NCBI GenBank assembly: GCA_030645235.1
Contig: JAUSMV010000030.1
Span: forward strand, 620,001 to 684,000
Direction of reading: 5' to 3'
Source: Parvibaculum sp.
Lineage (GTDB): Bacteria > Pseudomonadota > Alphaproteobacteria > Parvibaculales > Parvibaculaceae
DNA: 64,000 bases
This document shows, one piece after another, positions 59,740-64,000 of the stretch; within the stretch, counting starts at the first letter, position 1, and each line of letters begins with the position of its first letter. The notes under the pieces are model-generated. The model was not told where the DNA came from. It searched no databases and saw only the letters and a list, made by a program, of their open reading frames with translations. Position numbers and translations under genes: made by a program.

Positions 59740-60480
59740 TCAAACCGCGAGTTTGGCTTTCAGCGCGGCGAGGAAGGCTTCGATGCGGGCGGCGTTGGTG
59801 CCGAGATCGGACATGCCGACGCGGGAGACGGAGCGGACGTCAACTATCGTGCCGGTGCTGCTCTCAACAATGCGGATTGCTACATCGTCTTTGAAGCGGA
59901 GAAGGCCTGTCGTGGCGGTTGCCTCGATGAGACCTGTTTCGGGTTTGGCCGACACAATCGCCCAGCCCATATCCTGCGCCACGCCGCGCGCGGCTTCAAA
60001 GACAACGCCAGCGGGGACATTGAGCGTCAGAGGCGCAAGCGCCGGATAGGCTTTGGCCTGCAATTCGGCGAGGTCGGCAGGGTCTTTGCGATCAAGCGGA
60101 TTGGGCGACGAGGCCCGAAGCGCCACGACGTCCACAAATTGCGGCGGGTTTACAAGGTCCGTCGTGATGTCGTGAATGCGCGGGATGCTGCCGCCTTTGA
60201 TGACGGAGGTCGAAAGCGGCACCATCGCGACACCGGCGAGCACAAGGCCGATGATCGCTATTCCCGCGCCGGACTTTTTGCCTGCCAGCGTGATAACGAG
60301 GCCGATGAGCGACACAATGAGAGCAACGAGACCCAAGGCACCGGCAACCGCGAGGCCAAGGAGCGGGATTTTGAAATCCAGCAATTCATAACGCAGGCCG
60401 ATAATGGCGAGAGCCAAAATCACAATCGCCAATACGGCAAGGCGCAAGCCCCACTGTGCCGTCTTTGATTGGTCGCTCAT
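59740..60480 (-). CDS. DUF1499 domain-containing membrane protein
   Basis: N-terminal TM segments; GSIPRIHDITTDLVNPPQF; C-terminal FKDDVAIRIVESSTGTIVDVRSVSRVGMSDLGTNAARIEAFL. Confidence 0.85.
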   Translation of the reverse strand: MSDQSKTAQWGLRLAVLAIVILALAIIGLRYELLDFKIPLLGLAVAGALGLVALIVSLIGLVITLAGKKSGAGIAIIGLVLAGVAMVPLSTSVIKGGSIPRIHDITTDLVNPPQFVDVVALRASSPNPLDRKDPADLAELQAKAYPALAPLTLNVPAGVVFEAARGVAQDMGWAIVSAKPETGLIEATATTGLLRFKDDVAIRIVESSTGTIVDVRSVSRVGMSDLGTNAARIEAFLAALKAKLAV

Positions 60481-60506
60481 ACTCTTCGTCCCCTAAGCCG
60501 GTTTGA

Positions 60507-62147
60507 TTATTCCGCCGCTGATGCGGTCGGAAGTTTATAATCTTTGAACTGCTGGCGCAGCGTGAGCTTCTGAATCTTGCCTGTCGCTGTGTGCGGAATT
60601 TCCTTCACAAAAGCGACATCGTCCGGCATCCACCATTTGGCGATCTTACCTTCCATATATTTCAGAATTTCTTCCTTGGTCGGTGTTTCGCCCTCCTTGG
60701 CGACAACAATCAGCAAGGGGCGCTCGTCCCATTTGGGATGGAGGATGCCGATGACAGCGGCTTCGGCGACTTTGGGATGACCGACTGCGATGTTTTCAAT
60801 CTCAATTGATGAAATCCATTCGCCGCCGGATTTGATCACGTCCTTGGCGCGGTCTGTGATCTGCATATAGCCCTGCTCGTCGAGCGTGGCGACGTCGCCT
60901 GTGTCGAACCAACCATCGGCATCGAGAATATTGCCGCCTTCACCTTTGAGGTAGGCACCTGCAACAGCGGGACCGCGCACCATCAGATGGCCGAAGGCTT
61001 TGCCGTCGCTCGGAAGTTCGACGCCGTTGTCGTCGGTGATTTTCATTTCGACCGTGTAGATGGCACGGCCCTGCTTGGTCTTGACGTCGATCTGCTGCGA
61101 CAGCGGCAGCTTTTCCATGCCCGCTTTGAGCGCGCCAAGCGTGCCCATGGGCGACATTTCGGTCATGCCCCAAGCATGGAAGACTTTGACGTCATATTTT
61201 TCTTCAAAGACTTCGATCATCGAGCGCGGCGCGGCCGAGCCACCGATGACGACGCGATTGAGCGCGGGCAATTTCGCGCCGGTCTTTTCGAGATAGCCGA
61301 GCAGCATCAGCCAGACGGTCGGCACGGCGGCGGTGCAGGTGACACCTTCTGTGTCGAGCAATTCATAAATGCTGGCACCATCCATATTGGCACCCGGCAT
61401 CACGATCTTGGCGCCGACAGCAGGCGCGGCAAAAGCGATGCCCCAAGCGTTGGCGTGAAACATCGGCACGACGGGCAGGATTGCGTCCGACGCTTTCATG
61501 CCGAGCGCGTCGCCCATATTGGCGGCCATGGAATGAAGCACATTGGAGCGGTGCGAATAGAGCACGCCTTTGGGGTTGCCTGTTGTGCCCGATGTATAGC
61601 AAAGGCCGCAGGCTTCGTTTTCATCGCCTGTGACCCATTTGAAGTCGCCCTTTTCGGCTTCGACAATGTCTTCAAAGCAGAGCGCATTGGGGAGCTTCGT
61701 TGCAGGCATATGCGCGCGGTCTGTCATCACCACATAGGCTTTGACGAGCGGCAATTGCGCGGAGATCGCTTCGAGCACGGGCACGAAGGTCAGATCGACA
61801 AAGATCACTTTGTCTTCGGCGTGATTGATGATGTAGACGAGCTGTTCGGCAAAGAGGCGCGGATTGAGCGTGTGGCAGACAGCGCCGAGACCCATGATGC
61901 CGTACCAGGCTTCAAGATGACGCGCGGTGTTCCATGCCATGGTGGCGACAACATCGCCCTTTTTGATGCCGAGACGCTGAAGGGCCTGAGCCGTCTTGCG
62001 GGCGCGCAGATGGACGGCCTTGTAATTGGTGCGGGTGATCGGTCCTTCGATGGAGCGCGTGACGATTTCGCGGTCACCATGGAAACGGGCGGCGTGGTCG
62101 ATCAATGTCGTGACCCGCAACGGCCAATCCTGCATCAAGCCTTTCAT
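60507..62147 (-). CDS. Long-chain fatty-acid--CoA ligase family (AMP-binding)
   Basis: [72 protein letters not shown]; start set to [12 protein letters not shown]. Confidence 0.94.
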   Translation of the reverse strand: MKGLMQDWPLRVTTLIDHAARFHGDREIVTRSIEGPITRTNYKAVHLRARKTAQALQRLGIKKGDVVATMAWNTARHLEAWYGIMGLGAVCHTLNPRLFAEQLVYIINHAEDKVIFVDLTFVPVLEAISAQLPLVKAYVVMTDRAHMPATKLPNALCFEDIVEAEKGDFKWVTGDENEACGLCYTSGTTGNPKGVLYSHRSNVLHSMAANMGDALGMKASDAILPVVPMFHANAWGIAFAAPAVGAKIVMPGANMDGASIYELLDTEGVTCTAAVPTVWLMLLGYLEKTGAKLPALNRVVIGGSAAPRSMIEVFEEKYDVKVFHAWGMTEMSPMGTLGALKAGMEKLPLSQQIDVKTKQGRAIYTVEMKITDDNGVELPSDGKAFGHLMVRGPAVAGAYLKGEGGNILDADGWFDTGDVATLDEQGYMQITDRAKDVIKSGGEWISSIEIENIAVGHPKVAEAAVIGILHPKWDERPLLIVVAKEGETPTKEEILKYMEGKIAKWWMPDDVAFVKEIPHTATGKIQKLTLRQQFKDYKLPTASAAE

Positions 62148-62372
62148 GTGTCTCTCCCCCGGCAATGTGTCTGTGTCACTAAAGCGGCCCTGCTGCGCCA
62201 AAACGCAGGGGCCGACATGGTTTTGGCGCAGTGTAATGGCTAAAGCCGGTCCTCACAACCATCCGAACGAGGGGGCAGAATTCGGGCTTTGCGGCCCCGT
62301 TTTCCTTGGCAAAATGACGCCTTCACGGCTTAGAGTTCGGCACAGGTAAATCCTCAGGACCAAAGAAGCCTC

Positions 62373-63833
62373 ATGTCAAAAGACCTCCATTTCCGCTCCG
62401 GCGCTGACCTTGCCCGCATGATCCAGCGCCGCGAAATCTCATCGCGCGAATTGCTCGATCATTATGTGGCGCGCGTCGAGGCGCTGGACCCGATGCTCAA
62501 TGCTGTTGTGGCGCGTGACATTGAACGCGCACAACGTCTCGCGGACGAGGCGGACGCGGCGCAGGCACGGGGCGCGCGTCTCGGGCCGTTGCATGGTTTG
62601 CCGATGACAATCAAAGACGCCTATGAGGTGGAAGGCATCACATCGACAGGCGGTGCGCCGCAATGGTCGAACCATGTGCCGACACGCAGCGCCACTGCGG
62701 TTGAACGCTTGCAGCGCGCGGGCGCGATTGTGTTCGGCAAAACCAATGTCCCTTTCATGTCAGGCGATTTGCAGACTTACAATGATGTCTATGGCACGAC
62801 GAATAATCCGTGGGCGCTGGATTGCGGCCCCGGCGGATCGTCGGGCGGGTCGGCAGCATCGCTGGCTGCCGGTTTCACGGCGATGGAGTTTGGTTCCGAC
62901 ATTGGCGGCTCGATCCGCACACCGGCGCATCTTTGCGGTGTGTTCGGGCATAAGCCGACATTCGGCATTGTGCCCAAGCGCGGCCATCTCGGCCCGCCGC
63001 CCGGCTGGTTGCGCGAGGGCGATCTGTCGGTCGCGGGGCCACTGGCGCGAAGTGCTGAAGATTTGGAGATCATGCTGGGGATCACGGCGGGGCCGGACTG
63101 GGACCTGGCGGACGGATGGAAGCTTGATCTGCCGCCGTCGCGCGTGAAAAGCGTCAAGGGCCTGCGCGTCGCGGTGTGGATCGAAGACCCCTATTGCGAT
63201 ATCGACAAGGAGAGCGTGGGCCTGCTCACCAATGCGGCGAAAGCTTTGGCGGATGCGGGCGCGCATGTGGACCGGAACGCGCGGCCAGATTTTACGCTCG
63301 CTGAAATTTCGGAAGTCTATCTGGTGCTCTTGCATTCCTGCACGGGGGCGGGATTTCCTGAAGGCTTACGCGCGAAAATGCTGGAAGACAAAAAGAACCT
63401 TGCCGCCGACGACAAGAGCCATCGCGCGTTGCAGATCATCGGGGCGACGATGAGTTATGCAGATCGTATGGTGTGGGAAGAGCGTCAGGCGCAGCTGCGG
63501 TTGAAGTGGGCGATGTTCTTTAAAGACTATGATGTGGTTCTGTCACCCGTGCTGATGCGGCCTGCCTTTCCGCATGATCACGAAACCAACTGGCACAAGC
63601 GGCGCATGGATGTGAACGGCATCGAACGGCATTACATGGACGTGCTGATCTGGGCGGGGCCTGCCGTTGTTTCATACCTGCCTGCGTCGGTTGCGCCAGT
63701 GGGCCGCACGAGCAAAGGATTGCCCGTGGGCGCGCAGATCATCGGGCCGCATCTCTGCGACCATACGACGATTGCAGTGGCGGGAATGCTTGAGGAAATT
63801 CTGGGCGGGTTTAAAGCGCCAGCGGGGTTCTGA
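62373..63833 (+). CDS. Amidase (amidase signature family)
   Basis: GPLHGLPMTIKDAYEVEG; PGGSSGGSAASLAAGFTAMEFGSDIGGSIRTPAHLCGVFGHKPT. Confidence 0.95.
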   Translation: MSKDLHFRSGADLARMIQRREISSRELLDHYVARVEALDPMLNAVVARDIERAQRLADEADAAQARGARLGPLHGLPMTIKDAYEVEGITSTGGAPQWSNHVPTRSATAVERLQRAGAIVFGKTNVPFMSGDLQTYNDVYGTTNNPWALDCGPGGSSGGSAASLAAGFTAMEFGSDIGGSIRTPAHLCGVFGHKPTFGIVPKRGHLGPPPGWLREGDLSVAGPLARSAEDLEIMLGITAGPDWDLADGWKLDLPPSRVKSVKGLRVAVWIEDPYCDIDKESVGLLTNAAKALADAGAHVDRNARPDFTLAEISEVYLVLLHSCTGAGFPEGLRAKMLEDKKNLAADDKSHRALQIIGATMSYADRMVWEERQAQLRLKWAMFFKDYDVVLSPVLMRPAFPHDHETNWHKRRMDVNGIERHYMDVLIWAGPAVVSYLPASVAPVGRTSKGLPVGAQIIGPHLCDHTTIAVAGMLEEILGGFKAPAGF

Positions 63834-63834
63834 A

Positions 63835-64000
63835 GTGGATATCGAACTCGCAACGAATGATCCGCTCAAGTCGCTGGTGCTTCAGGACATTGAAAAGCTT
63901 GATGACGGCCATGAGCACGAACCCGGCAACAATCATTACGTCTGCAATCTTGTTGTCGTTTCGGATTGGCTGAGGTTTCACATCCGCTTCTATTTCCAAA
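63835..64000 (+). CDS. Hypothetical protein, truncated by window end
   Basis: GTG start right after amidase stop; (M)DIELATNDPLKSLVLQDIEKLDDGHEHEPGNNHYVCNLVVVSDWLRFHIRFYFQ open to the edge. Confidence 0.55.
   Translation, partial: MDIELATNDPLKSLVLQDIEKLDDGHEHEPGNNHYVCNLVVVSDWLRFHIRFYFQ

Noticed and set aside
60987-62243. 418-aa plus-strand ORF
   Set aside because: Antisense to the clear acyl-CoA ligase at 60507..62147; His/Asp/Arg-rich shadow ORF.
63811-63999. 62-aa minus-strand ORF at window end
   Set aside because: Plus-strand reading after the amidase (GTG 63835) gives a more plausible continuing CDS in the operon direction.

Overview
64 kb alphaproteobacterial (Rhizobiales-like) chromosomal window, read from the sequence and the ORF track only. 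(1) 1-27.05 kb: a surface-polysaccharide locus with ABC exporter genes (Wzm/Wzt type), glycosyltransferases, at least five methyltransferase-like genes, sugar SDRs, a sulfotransferase-like protein and a sugar acyltransferase with two C-terminal Cys-rich lectin-like repeats. A set of genes in it (inverted-order HldE-like cytidylyltransferase/PfkB fusion, HddC-like nucleotidyltransferase, GmhA-like SIS isomerase, split transketolase, HAD phosphatase, APH-like kinase, GMD-like dehydratase) looks like a non-canonical route to an activated heptose or related sugar. (2) 27.2-29.1 kb: OsmC, mobA, mobB. (3) 29.37-37.37 kb: ectoine/hydroxyectoine cluster ectR / ectABCD-ask plus two MFS genes joined by 1-nt stop/start overlaps; the unit is bracketed by ~37-bp near-identical direct repeats. 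(4) 38.16-46.74 kb: very large cyclic beta-1,2-glucan synthase (ndvB/chvB). (5) 47.0-50.1 kb: transposase remnant, tRNA-Gln(UUG), tRNA-Pro(CGG), cobalamin riboswitch and a btuB-like TonB receptor. (6) 50.3-64 kb: mostly ordinary metabolism and efflux genes, separated by several families of palindromic dispersed repeats, one with a compensatory (covarying) hairpin. No CRISPR array or intact prophage was seen.
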